Source of the DNA: Apoderus coryli
Lineage: Eukaryota; Arthropoda; Insecta; Coleoptera; Attelabidae
Assembly: GCA_911728435.2 (NCBI GenBank)
Contig: OU452201.1
Location: forward strand, 7,378,001 to 7,442,000
DNA length: 64,000 bases
Direction of reading: 5' to 3'
Positions within the stretch are counted from its first letter, which is position 1; every line of letters starts with the position of its first letter. The position numbers and the translations under genes are program-made. Below, one piece after another: positions 52,171 to 63,745 of this stretch. The notes beneath the pieces were generated by a model. It saw nothing but the letters and a program-made list of their open reading frames with translations, did no database searches and was not told the origin of the DNA.

Positions 52171-53634
52171 AGTTTGGCTCTTATTTTGCGTTAAACATTT
52201 ATTTATTTTTACGATTTTAGATTTAAATTAAAAGCGAAACGTTGGGAATAAATTAAATTAGCTTTAGTACTGGTCCATTCCAGGTTTATGTTCCAAAAAT
52301 GGCACCTGTTGGGCTAATTTAAATTAATCTGTTTTGTTGATAATTCAGAAAATATTTATGATTTTATTGTCGCAGAATAAATCTTCCCGAACATCGCATA
52401 AACGCCAAGTTCATAAAATTACGGCAAGTGAACAAGATTGATATAAATTACATCGCATATATAACAAATTGTCTTTTACACCATACCTACCATATTTTAA
52501 ATCTGATGTATGATATATTATACTAAAAGGAAAATGTAAGAATAAAAATGTTTTTTTTTTCTATATAAAAAAGATCAACATGAACTTTCCATTGTAAATC
52601 TTCGATATAAAACGATCGCACGCTCCGCAACGTTGACCTTTTCCATCGAGGAATACGAATAATTTATGTACGACACAACATTATAAAGAGATTCTTCTCT
52701 ATAACATTTATTTTTATTAAAAAAATCTCTAAAAGCTCAAAATTTTATTGAAACATTTTTCATAGTAACTCGAAATCAACTTATTCAGTGCCTGATATTT
52801 TGAAATGAGGTTTTCTGTAGAAGTCAAGACAAGTTGTAATATTGCATCTAATTATACAGGGTGGAATATGGCAGATTGAAAACTTCATAATCCTATTTTG
52901 CTCAATTTTACCGAACTTGTATGATTCTTCTTTTTAAAAGATTCAGGGTGGTTTCTAAGTTTTCCTCAATATTTCGAATTTGTGATTATCAAAAGCCATT
53001 TAATGATTTATCTACAAGCTTTGTCGTCAGCGTAAATATAGGAGACAGTGTACGCACTGTGATCGGTATTCTTTGTATGGCGTTTACAGAGAAAAGCCAC
53101 AACTGGAAGATGCTTGAAAAGAAGTTTCTGGTACACAAAAATTGTTAACAAAGAAATGACGACTCCGACACTGTGCTATCCATAAAGGCTTAATTCTTAT
53201 TTAAGGACTGTGCACGGAAAGAATCAACAATCAGTAGAGATGTAAGTGTATATTTGAAAAAAAAAAATCCTTATGTCTGCAACATAAGTTGTCAGATTAT
53301 GCCTACGCGCCCGAATATTATCAAGGAATGAATAACAAGCTACTATTTATATACAAAAAAATTGTAATGATGCGGTGTTGTTCTCTTGTTGTATTTGTCG
53401 CCATATATAGGGTGGTAAATTTTTTTATTCCCCAGTAGTGTAGCGCACACTAATAACAAAAAAAAAATTGATTAAAATATGCGTAAAAAACGCAAAAAGA
53501 AAACAGAGAGAGAATCAATGTTATTGGCTCTTAAAATTTTTAAAAATTTTTGATTAGTAATTTTGTATTCTGTTGAACAAATGAACTTACGTTTGGAGAC
53601 CTAGGATGACTTGTTCTGTATAAATAACTATCTT

Positions 53635-53675
53635 GCCACTGATGATGAGAATTCAGTTGTCGAAACATGTATGGT
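53635..53675 (+). repeat. Hammerhead-like motif copy
   Basis: GCCA, CTGATGAT, a weak hairpin (GA...TC), GAAACATGTA, TGGT. The outer helix pairs with one G-U. The box CTGATGA and GAAAC are intact. Confidence 0.5.
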
Positions 53676-54639
53676 TATTGGTTGTTTGATTGAAAAATAG
53701 AAGGTTCATTTGTGGAGTAGACGAGTTTTATTTCATTATCCATATACTTTGACTGGATTTGAATACGCCACTGTAATTTAAAGCTACAATTTAAATCTGA
53801 TATTTCGATATCATATTTTACAGTAATGACCGTTCGACTGTGTATTAGGGCTTACTTCCATCTCTTTCTCGTAACAGGCTCGTGCAAAATGAAAAACCTG
53901 CTCAAACAATGTAATAACTGTACATAATGCCAATAAGTCAGAGTTCAAGTACAATTAGTATCTCTATACAAAGAACATAATTACAGTGTTCGAAACCTAT
54001 ATATTATAAAATATTGTACTTAAAGCTATATAGGTAACAGAGAAATAAGAAGACGAACACGACAGGCGTACTTTTTGCGCCTTACACCGATATTAAACAT
54101 TGATATGTTTGTACAGGTGGTTAAGGCTGTTTGATCAGTTTCCAAAGGCATAAGAGATGGCTAATTATTCACTTATATGTTTAATTGTTGAGAAAAATTA
54201 TTATCGAGTATATAAAGAACACTCTATGGGATGATCCTATAGGACCAAAAAATTGTACTGTTAATTATGTCTTGGTTTAACAAAACACAAATCATCTAGA
54301 TTAAAGAGCTCTTATACTTTCTGTATATAAAGATATCGAACTTCTACTATTATAAAAGCATAACATGAACCTTCATCGTTTCATTAAATCAATATCTTCA
54401 TTGAAAAATGTATAACGACAGTAACAATTAAGCAACTGCTAACACCTACATGTTAATGGTGCAAATTTTGCGGTCTATCATCTGGTTAAACGGATTTAGT
54501 GTATTTTTAAGTCAATATTCCTAGCCTTAAAACAACAGTTTATGAAAACGATATTTATTAGCTTAGAACATATTGCATTAAGGCCTTTCAGAATCCATAC
54601 TAAAACAGGTCATTAAAAGCCATGTTTATGCAATATTGA

Positions 54640-54800
54640 ATGTATGCTGGTCCCACTAATGTCTAAGGTTGTCTCGATCTCTTGATAGGTCACATGACGA
54701 TCTTGCAATATCAGTGCGCGCACAGCATCAATGATTTTCGGAACAACAACTGATTTTGGACGACCTTCACGAAATTCGTCTTATGTGAACTACGACCACG
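54640..54800 (-). pseudogene. Mariner transposase relic, N-terminal part
   Basis: The minus strand encodes EFREGRPKSVVVPKIIDAVR followed by LQDRHVTYQEIETTLDISGT and SIHSILHKH. This is the linker and second HTH region of a SETMAR/irritans-like mariner, a different lineage from the 15- and 35-kb copies. Upstream frames are interrupted, and stops follow within ten codons downstream. No termini were found. Confidence 0.8.
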
Positions 54801-55228
54801 ATTGACGTGTCAGTAAAAATGTAATTAACTTAGGAGGACTCTGGAGAAAAGAAAACTCTACGTTTGTTAAAAAAAAACATTTTAATCGGACGAAAAATAT
54901 CAAAGTTTTTGAATATCAAATAAATTAAAAATTCATAGTAAAAACGCTATAACTAACATAAATGATCAATTAAAAATAAAATCAATGATTGTGCCTGGTT
55001 GCACAAACGACAAACCGTTGTGACCTTTTTGGCCTTCTTGCATGCTTCTTTTGAGGTCAGAGAATTCCTCAAATTTGTATATCATCGTCGTCGGAACTAA
55101 AATCACTACAGTCTGAATTAGAATCTCTACGTAAGTCGAACCTAGTGCAGACAGGTTTTCTGCAACATTTTTTGATTCTTGCTGGGTTAATTTGCTTTTT
55201 TTTCAGACATCTTTTAATAATATAACAA

Positions 55229-55760
55229 GAAATCCCTTGCGGGATTTCCCAGTCGTCTTGTTGTAGTCTTATCTATGACAAAAGTCATTGAGGGTTGTAT
55301 GAGGGTTGTAAAAGAAAAATTAAAAAAAAATTAAAAAAAAATTAAAAAAAAAATTAATAGAAACATTTTTGAGTTCCCCGTAGATTACCTCTAGGAGCTT
55401 ATAGTTTAACTTTCAAAGAAATCTTGAATTGAAATCTAAAGAAATCAAAAAATTATTCAAAATATTACTTTTTTCTCCTTAACAAAATAAATAAATACAT
55501 TTTTGAATCACCCCGTATATAAATTTGAAGTTTATGCTAAAAATTGACTACCGTATCTTTCTATTTTGGAATTCGTTGGTTTAACCAGATGTTAAAATAA
55601 CGTTAACGTTAATAGTGGTGGACGTTATTTTTTAGAACGACCATATCTCTCTATTTTGAAATTCGTTGGTTTGTCATAATTTGGGAATATTTTAAGTTAA
55701 GTCACATAGATAGTGGTCATTTTTTGCAGATTTTTGATGACAAAGACAGCACTATCAGAT
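55229..55760. repeat. Dispersed repeat, copy B
   Basis: The same landmarks as copy A: the hairpin GAAATCCCTTGCGGGATTTC, then GTCATTGAGGG, and GACAAAGACAGCACTATCAG at the far end. It is shorter, and it contains A-rich low-complexity sequence at 55319-55355 and two related segments around TTCGTTGGTTT. Confidence 0.4.
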
Positions 55761-57848
55761 TTTAAGGATTAATTTTAGTTATTTGATAATATAAATATAA
55801 CTTATTAACGATTTCTGCAAAAATAATATGTACACTTGATAGAAAAAGCACTCGGTCTTACTAAGTCTACATTTATATTCGAAATCATCAATCTTCTGAA
55901 TGCGAAATCCATCAATTCATTTCACACAGACAATTTTCACGACACCGTGTAGATACGTATCACCAAAGACAAACCTATTTGGTTCACAACACGATGATAA
56001 ACAATAAATATTCACCACCCACTGCCTAGTTTACACCCAATGAATTTGAAAGATAACTTGACAGAAAACTATAAGAACGAGAAACTGTATGTGTATATTC
56101 TTGAGATTTTAAAACATTTAGAAGAGACATAACTACATGACTATGTGTTGCGACAACCAACGCACATTTTATACGATTTAATGGGAGAAATACAGGAAAA
56201 AAAACAAAGAGACAGCATAATAGTTGTCACAGTATTATAAGAAGATATAAGATGGTGCGGAGAAAAAAAAATTATACCGTATATCGTGTTGATGTGTGCA
56301 GTAAGCCGTGGAAAATGTCATGGTCTTTAGGACATACCTGTTAACATAAAAATAAATTGGAATGTTACCATAAAAAACTAATGAATATCCAGGAAGAATC
56401 AAACAATAGGTATGTGTTTCCGCGAAATTTCGTTCGCGATTTAATAGGTTAATCATATCATTTCTAGACAGCTATTTTGTAGGAGATTTTCATAAACGTA
56501 ATGTTCGCAAAATCAAATGAAATTTTCTTTTATTATTAGAGAGAAGTGATATTTCTTATTCAAAATATCAATTTTGAAAAATTTTATTCGAAAAATTTGT
56601 TTAGTTTTTGCAATTTTGTAACTCTATAATTACTTTTTTGTTTTGCTAGATTTTCGAAAATTTTGGCTAGACCCTGAATATTAATTTCGACTTATGGCAG
56701 CAGCATTATTTGATTTTACTTAATATGCTGATTTTTACAAATATTTATTTTGCTGCAAAAACCGATATTCTTATTCTTAAGTACACGTTTTCTGATGTAA
56801 AGCTTCTTTATTTGTAAGACTTTTACAAAAAATAACGACAGTTTCTTAACTTAATTATTTCACTTTGATTTTAAACCTCGATAGAAAGTTCAAAAGCAAA
56901 CTTTTTCAAATAAATTTCACTTTTCTCTCAAAAATCATAGCATTTAATATCAATAAACATTTATTTATTGATTATCAACAGTGTTCACTAATATTACGAA
57001 CATTTATTTCAGTGTAGGCGTTTTCCATCGACAACTCAGGTGAGCTGGGTTGATCCGGCATTGTGACAAATTTATTTGTATATTATCCTTTATACAAATC
57101 ATCAAAACTTCATGCAAGGTCCATTAAAGCTAATTAACTTGTACAAGGAAGCATTGATAATTATATTAGAGCTTGCCAACATCATTTTGACACAAACTTA
57201 ATATCGAAAACACGAAAAGTGAGTCATTATAACTGGATTTTTGTTTTTAGATTTTCTTACAAAGTGAAGTTAAAAGTTTATATCTTTTTAGGGAAACGCT
57301 TCTAATTGATATAACCTAAAAACCTTTTAGTGGTCAGGCCTCCACAAACGTAAATACAGAGATTTCCATAACCGCGGACACCGTGTATACTAAGGCTGAT
57401 ATCTTATGTTTTCTTTTGTTTATAAATATCAATAATATGTCAGTAGTTAATGATTGATAAGTTTGTTTAAATCAGTCTGATTGTTAGATTAATCCGGATA
57501 TGAACTAAATCGATAATATTTTATGTAACCAAACTAACAGATTAGATTTTGTTTATTATTTGTATCATTGATTCAAGACCATCTGTGATTCTGGTTTGGT
57601 ATTCATATATCAATCTGAAAGAATAGTTGTAACCCAGTCCTGTCGTAATAAATATGTATTACAAAATACCTAAAACAAGAATTTAAAATATCTATTAACG
57701 TTTTTCTTTTAGTGATTTTACTTAAAATAAATCGACTAAAACCGAATTAGGAGTAGAAAAAAAAAAGAAGAACAAATACGGAACAGGTAGAAAACGAGTT
57801 TACATAACATTTAAATGTCTATAAGAATGTTTCAAACTTTTAAATATA

Positions 57849-58211
57849 CAGGGTGGTCCAACGAAAAGTTTGCACCTAGCTTTTCTCTTTTTTTTGTAGT
57901 CGAATGCGAAAATGCTCGGACACGTCGATTTTGCTTTTGAGGGGGACACATTTTAAACATATTTTTCGATCTGCGCCTTTAACCCCCTAGCGGGGGTGAG
58001 TAACAACCCTAACATTTTAAATGGAAAGAGGGGTCTAATGACATATCATTTGAAAGGACACAAAATTGTCTTTCTAATGATACCCTATTTGTCGAATTTT
58101 ACTAAAACAGTTAATACGAAAACGACTTTAAAGACATTAAGCCGATAATTTTGGTATTAATGAGAAATACAAATAAGTTTTAATTATTACGACTGAAAAC
58201 AACTACAATCA
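57849..58211 (+). repeat. Left TIR of the DD41D element
   Basis: About 363 bp, matching 59573-59935 in inverted orientation. The inner border is set where the copies diverge, after GTGAAAAC/CTGAAAAC and a loosely similar 15 bp. Confidence 0.85.
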
Positions 58212-58417
58212 TTTCTAAATTATTTACTTTGAAGAAAAACGGGATTTCAAAAACACTATCTTATTTATCAGAACTAAATTCCTCACTAATCGTTTGCGTT
58301 TTTTGTTGAAATAAAAACTGCAGATACGTGTAGGAAAAGAATTTACACCGTTTATTTTAGTCTTTTCATTGATTCAGTTTGGTTGCTTCTCAAGTTATTT
58401 TACTTTTACCGTACAAA

Positions 58418-59491
58418 ATGATTTATTCCATTCTAGAACGAGTTGAAATTGTTAAACTTTATTTTCAAAATAATAGTAGTGCTAGACTTACGGCTCGCTT
58501 ATTTAATGAGAGACATCCCGATAAAAATGTGAATGATGTGTACGTTGGCAAGTTAGTTAAAAAGTTTGTAGATACCGGATCTGTCTGTAATGTAAAACAC
58601 CAGCCGCAGAAACCGATCAGAAATGAAGCTGTGGAAGTCGCTGTTTTAGGGCATGTTGAAATGGATTATAGTCAAAGTACCCGTCAACTAGCTGAAGCCT
58701 CAGGTGTCTCCCGTTCGTCCATAATACGAATTTTAAAAGCGTACAAATTTCATCCGTACAAAATCAAATTAGTACAGGAACTAAATGAGGATGATCCTGA
58801 TAGAAGGCTGCAATTTTGTGAAGCAATGAGCCAGCGTTTAATTGAAGATCCGCAATTATTATTTAACATTTGTTTTTCTGACGAATGCACATTTTATTTG
58901 AATGGAGCTGTAAATAGGCACAATTGCCGTTACTGGGATGACAGTAACCCACATTTATTCCGTGAGGTTCATACCCAGTATCCTCAAAAAATAAACGTCT
59001 GGTGTGGCATATTAGGAAATCATATTATAGGACCACTTTTTATTCCTGGAAATTTAACTGGTGAAGTGTACCTAAACATGCTTGAAGACACAATTGATCC
59101 TTTAATAACACAAATAATAGAAGATGACCAAAATCATACTGCTGATCGGCTTTATTTCCAGCAAGATGGAGCACCTCCGCACTATGTGGCTCCTGTAAGA
59201 CAGTTCTTAGATGACCGGTTCCCTGGACGGTGGATTGGAAGGAGGGGCCCAATTGAATGGCCTGCCAGGTCACCGGATTTATCGCCTTTAGACTTTTTTC
59301 TTTGGGGGCACTTAAAAAATAAATGTTTTGCCACGAAGCCCGAGTCCATAGAAGATCTTCGCCAACGCATTACAGAAGAGTGCAGAAACATAACACCTGA
59401 TATGCTACAAAATGTTAGAAATAGATTTGAACAAAATCTGTATTATTGTATGGAATCAAATGGGTCACATTTTCAACATTTGTTAATGTAA
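58418..59491 (+). CDS. Transposase of the DD41D (rosa-like) group, intact
   Basis: DDD-type transposase of 357 residues that cuts and pastes its own element by binding the terminal repeats. The N-terminal part (about 1-110) is a paired-like HTH DNA-binding region (LERVEIVKLYFQ ... TRQLAEASGVSRSSIIRILK). The catalytic domain has Asp155 (FSDECTF), Asp250 (QQDGAPPHY) and Asp292 (SPDLSPLDFFLWG). There are 41 residues between the last two, hence DD41D, a spacing known from the rosa group rather than classical mariner (DD34D). I prefer the ATG at 58418 (context ACAAAATG, directly before the conserved ILERVEIV start) over the in-frame ATG at 58379. No stop or frameshift. Confidence 0.92.
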   Translation: MIYSILERVEIVKLYFQNNSSARLTARLFNERHPDKNVNDVYVGKLVKKFVDTGSVCNVKHQPQKPIRNEAVEVAVLGHVEMDYSQSTRQLAEASGVSRSSIIRILKAYKFHPYKIKLVQELNEDDPDRRLQFCEAMSQRLIEDPQLLFNICFSDECTFYLNGAVNRHNCRYWDDSNPHLFREVHTQYPQKINVWCGILGNHIIGPLFIPGNLTGEVYLNMLEDTIDPLITQIIEDDQNHTADRLYFQQDGAPPHYVAPVRQFLDDRFPGRWIGRRGPIEWPARSPDLSPLDFFLWGHLKNKCFATKPESIEDLRQRITEECRNITPDMLQNVRNRFEQNLYYCMESNGSHFQHLLM

Positions 59492-59572
59492 CGTTTTAAT
59501 AAATCAATTTAACAGCTTGTTTACTTTTTTTACAAAGCAATGTTAAAACTAACAAACATTGGAATGTACTAA

Positions 59573-59935
59573 CGATTGCAGGTGTTTTCACTCGCAATAA
59601 TTAAAACTTATTTGTATTTCTCATTAATACCAAAATTATCGGCTTAATGTCTTTAAAGTCGTTTTCGTATTAACTGTTTTAGTAAAATTCGACAAATAGG
59701 GTATCATTAGAAAGACAATTTTGTGTCCTTTCAAATGATATGTCATTAGACCCCTCTTTCCATTTAAAATTTTAGGGTTGTTACTCACCCCCGCTAGGGG
59801 GTTAAAGGCGCAGATCGAAAAATATGTTTAAAATGTGTCCCCCTCAAAAGCAAAATCGACGTGTCCGAGCATTTTCGCATTCGACTACAAAAAAAAGAGA
59901 AAAGCTAGGTGCAAACTTTTCGTTGGACCACCCTG
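59573..59935 (-). repeat. Right TIR of the DD41D element
   Basis: Inverted copy of 57849-58211. It starts about 80 bp after the transposase stop codon, so the 3' UTR and any polyadenylation signal (AATAAA in TTTTAATAAATC just after the stop) are squeezed between gene and TIR. Confidence 0.85.
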
Positions 59936-62900
59936 TATAGAAGAAACAAGATAGAAAACAAACAGTTATATTAAGCAGGTATTCATCCGTAAATTTGGGG
60001 TAGATTAGGCACAAGGGTCTGGCTGGCGGATCGTTAACGATGAAATAATACGTTAGGATATTTAAAAAATTATTTTTAATGTCTAATTTCGATATATTTT
60101 TGGTTTAGCAATTTTCCATATCTAAAGAGACCTAGGAATAATAGTCTCAAGCATAAGAATTTCTCTTAATAACTGAATTACAAATTACTACTTGTGACTT
60201 AAGAGCTATTCCAATATAGCACTAAGAGTTGAAGACGTAGAGGCAAAAATACCGGTTTTTTATACATTTTCAAATGTTTCCAAGTAGGTACACGAACATA
60301 AATAATTTTATTGTTAGAATATCGCAAGAAACACACCCTAAAGTTAAATAAATCCATCATTTTTCAAATTAGTTTTGTAGAGGAATATAATTTTACCCAT
60401 AAGAATTAATAATACTATTCATTTCAAACCGAAACCATATATTAAATTATCACGAAATGCTCGAGTGAAGTTACTTTTAGTGGTCAAAATGCGAAATACG
60501 GCTCACTAATTACATTCGTTAACTCACGACAACTCCGTTTTGTTGTTAACAGCATAGTGACAATGTCTGTCTCTTTCTCAATGCGATGCGATATTATATT
60601 ATAACTCGATAAAGTGCAATTTCTGACTGGAAACCACCAATTATTGTTAATTTAGCTAACGGAAATCAGTTCGCATTGGATGATTTGTTAAAATTGGAAT
60701 ATGATATACACACGACTTTTATTGACATAGTTGGTTTATTTTTAAGACTTGCTATTAGATCTCTAAAATTGTCTTATACCACAAATCTCGATGCAGCTCT
60801 ATGTTATAGTCACTAGATATTACTTAATCTTTATTATGTTGCTTTTGGGACGGGCACTTAGACTTTCTTTAAATTGTTTCTTATTAACGTCATCCTAATA
60901 AATGTTAATTTATTAGTATCGGAACAACTATAGATTATTTGGCATTAAGATACATTATTTATGATTATATGCTACGATTAATGTGTTTAACATTTAAATG
61001 TAAAACATTTAACACCTATTTAAATAGGTTGAGTATTAAGTGTTTTTGGAGGCGGGAAAACGTATTTTAGTTGTTTACTGTTCAAAAGCACTAGAGGAAT
61101 ACTTTTTTAAGTCTCTATAACTTTTGAAGTAGAACAGCTATAGAAGTGAGACTTTCAAATCCTGAAACCTTCATGTGAGCAAATAGAGAATGGGTTCCGT
61201 TTTAGACAAGTTGCGAGAATATGTAATAGTAAACCTTCTGTTGTCAGCGTTTGTGGAATGGTTATAGATAGACCGCCCAGTCACAGAAGTCCAGAACACC
61301 AATGCGTAAAGTGATCAAATTATGACTTGCTTACTCATAAAAACTGAGTTCGAACATTATGCGTGACTGTATATAAGTAAAACAGTTAAATTAGTTAACA
61401 TAATCTAGTGAACGTGTTCCTTATTAGTAATCTAATATTCATATTATTATGTTCAAAATATCAAAAGGGTTTTTAAACAAACTAAGATGCCCCATCAATC
61501 GTGTTAGGTATAGAAACAGAAGCATAGGAAATCAATGCGATAAAGTAAACACAGAGGGGTGTATAGTTGAATCCAATTATAATACTTATATTTTCAGTAA
61601 ATATAAGGTCTTTTGGTCAAGCTACATACATCAACGAGAAGTTTAAAAAAAGTATTAAAGTTTATCCTAAACTATATATTAAATTATATTAATGAACCAC
61701 GACCCAACACTTAACTCTCTTGGCGTTCCAATTGTGGATTACGATTACATGGCTGGATATCATTTTCACGAAAACTGACTTTTGATATTAAACTTGCCAA
61801 TTTTATTGAGAAATACCACTCGACCCAATTGCATTGGTGCGGCTGGTCTTGTTTTAAATAATTTTCACATAATACTAAGTCTTTGTGGGAGATTAAAATC
61901 TGTATCATGTACAGAAGCTTAGCATGTAAACGTCAAATAGATTATAAAGCTTTTTTTCATCTTATGCTTGTCTTGTACTTTACAATCAAATATATTAGTG
62001 TCAAAAGAAATTGAAAAGTTTTGGGGATAGGAATACACATAATAAACCCAAGCAAATAGGTAGGGTTAAATAAAAAAATATTATATTCTTTTGGGATATA
62101 CGGATGAAGGTTATAAATGGCTTTGGACTCAGTTTGATGCTAAATTGAGAGCTTTTTAAAGACCTTAATATACCTAATTCTAAATATTTGAAACGGCTGC
62201 ATTTTCACTGTAAGACCGTGTATAAATATTAAATAATATAGATAAATTTTAGTTTAATTCGTGAGCGTATCGAAGAAAATATTACACCCACTAAATATGG
62301 TGGTATTTTGCTATTCATTTCTTTTACCATATCAAAAGATTACATCTGTTTAGTATGGTATGGAAAAGAATGAAAGAAAAGAGTAAAAAAAGAATGAGAA
62401 AACTGGTTTTTGTTAAGAACATCAACATCGAGAATATTTTCTACTCTTCAGCTTCATGACGACATTGAAAACGGATTAAATCTATAAAACTGACGGTATT
62501 TAACTGCAAATTTTATTACAGATTTAACTATTTTTTATAGTTCTCACTCATAAACGCAGGTTACATTTGAAATTTATGACAATATACGGAGAGGACTAAC
62601 TGTAACTTAAAACTTGTTCTATTCCAAAGCTATTACTTTTGTGGTCGTCAAGTTCCTCGTGCAAACAATCTAACGAGATCCTCATTATTTGACTTTACCC
62701 CGTTCGCATATAATGAAAAAAAAGGAGATTTCTGCGTCATTTTTGTATTAAAAATGTCGAACAACTTCTTGTTTTTTGGAATATTTCTTGAGCTTTTCAT
62801 TTCAACTTTAATATTTTTGTTTGGCGACATTACGAAGCTCTGACAACATGGCTTTATAGTCCAAAGAACATGCTAAGAGTCTGCATGTTTCCAACAATTA

Positions 62901-63341
62901 TTATGGATCGAAACCTTTATAGAATCCTACGACTATATCACGAACAAAATATTCATCTACCGTATAAAGGCTCAGGTGCAACCGGTAAAACCAACAACTG
63001 AAGTAGGTAGATATTTTACTCTCCGAACTCGTATATTTTTTATTTTCATGCTTCGTAAAATAATTACCATGGCCACGAAACAATTTTTTCTCCTTGTGGA
63101 AAGCGAAAAAAAGGGACCGAGAAAGCAAGGAGAGTGCCGTCGTACATTTGGTGGTGGTGTAATGAATTTAAAACAAGGCCTTTTCTCGTCTCATGTTTTA
63201 AATCGCTTGACACTCTAACTTAAATTAGATTGTTAAATGTTTTGGAATAACTACGCTAGAAGCTAAAATGGCATGTTTATTTGCAGGACTTTTTGGTATT
63301 AAACAAAAAGTTTCTTTTCTTTTTTTATTAAAAGATTATTA

Positions 63342-63690
63342 TCCCAGTAAACACACATACGTTTTTCAAACGTAAAATCAACGTGTCATTCGTTGATTAA
63401 ACGTGTACGTTTAAAAAATAACCGTATTATTTTGGTACAAAATAACACCGTTTTAATTCAACGTTTTTAATACGAACAAAATCTAACTTAAGAAAACTTT
63501 TAGGTTATGACGTTATTTTGAATGTTAACTTTATTACATTACAATACGTTTTTTTAACGTACTTTCTAACATACTGTCTAACCATATATAGAATCACACG
63601 TTCTTTTAACGTTTTACTAGTATATTAATAGGTCCAATAAAATTAACGTTTTTTATACGTTAAAACCAACGCATAATAAATTAGTCTTAA
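63342..63690 (+). mobile_element. Second AACGTT-rich element, one end only
   Basis: Starts TCCCAGTAAACACACATACG like the 20.3-kb element and then matches that element's other end in inverted orientation (TCAACGTGTCATTCGTTGAT against TCAACGTGTCAGTCGTTGAT). ACGTT/AACGT words continue to about 63680. No closing terminus was found before a different repeat begins near 63708. Confidence 0.65.
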
Positions 63691-63705
63691 GTAATCGAAA
63701 TAAAA

Positions 63706-63745
63706 ACTAGCTGTTGCCCTCGAGGCACGAATAGCTCTCCATATT
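63706..63745 (+). repeat. CTAGCTGTTGCCC-type repeat fragment
   Basis: AACTAGCTGTTGCCCTCGAG resembles the ACTAGCTGTTGCCCGCG start shared by many insect dispersed repeats, here decayed after the first 15 bases. Assignment to a family is not possible from this piece. Confidence 0.3.

Larger units (their letters stand above)
57849..59935 (+). mobile_element. Complete Tc1/mariner-type transposon, DD41D spacing, 2087 bp
   Basis: Flanked by TA at 57847-57848 and 59936-59937. Inverted terminal repeats of about 363 bp (57849-58211 and 59573-59935) begin CAGGGTGGTCCAACGAAAAG and are nearly identical: over most of the length I see one T-run length difference and one substitution, with more changes only at the inner edge. 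One uninterrupted transposase gene lies between them. Everything needed for mobility by sequence criteria is present, and the TIR identity suggests recent insertion. Confidence 0.92.

Noticed and set aside
59040..59391. Minus-strand ORFs inside the transposase
   Set aside because: Shadows of the intact plus-strand transposase gene.
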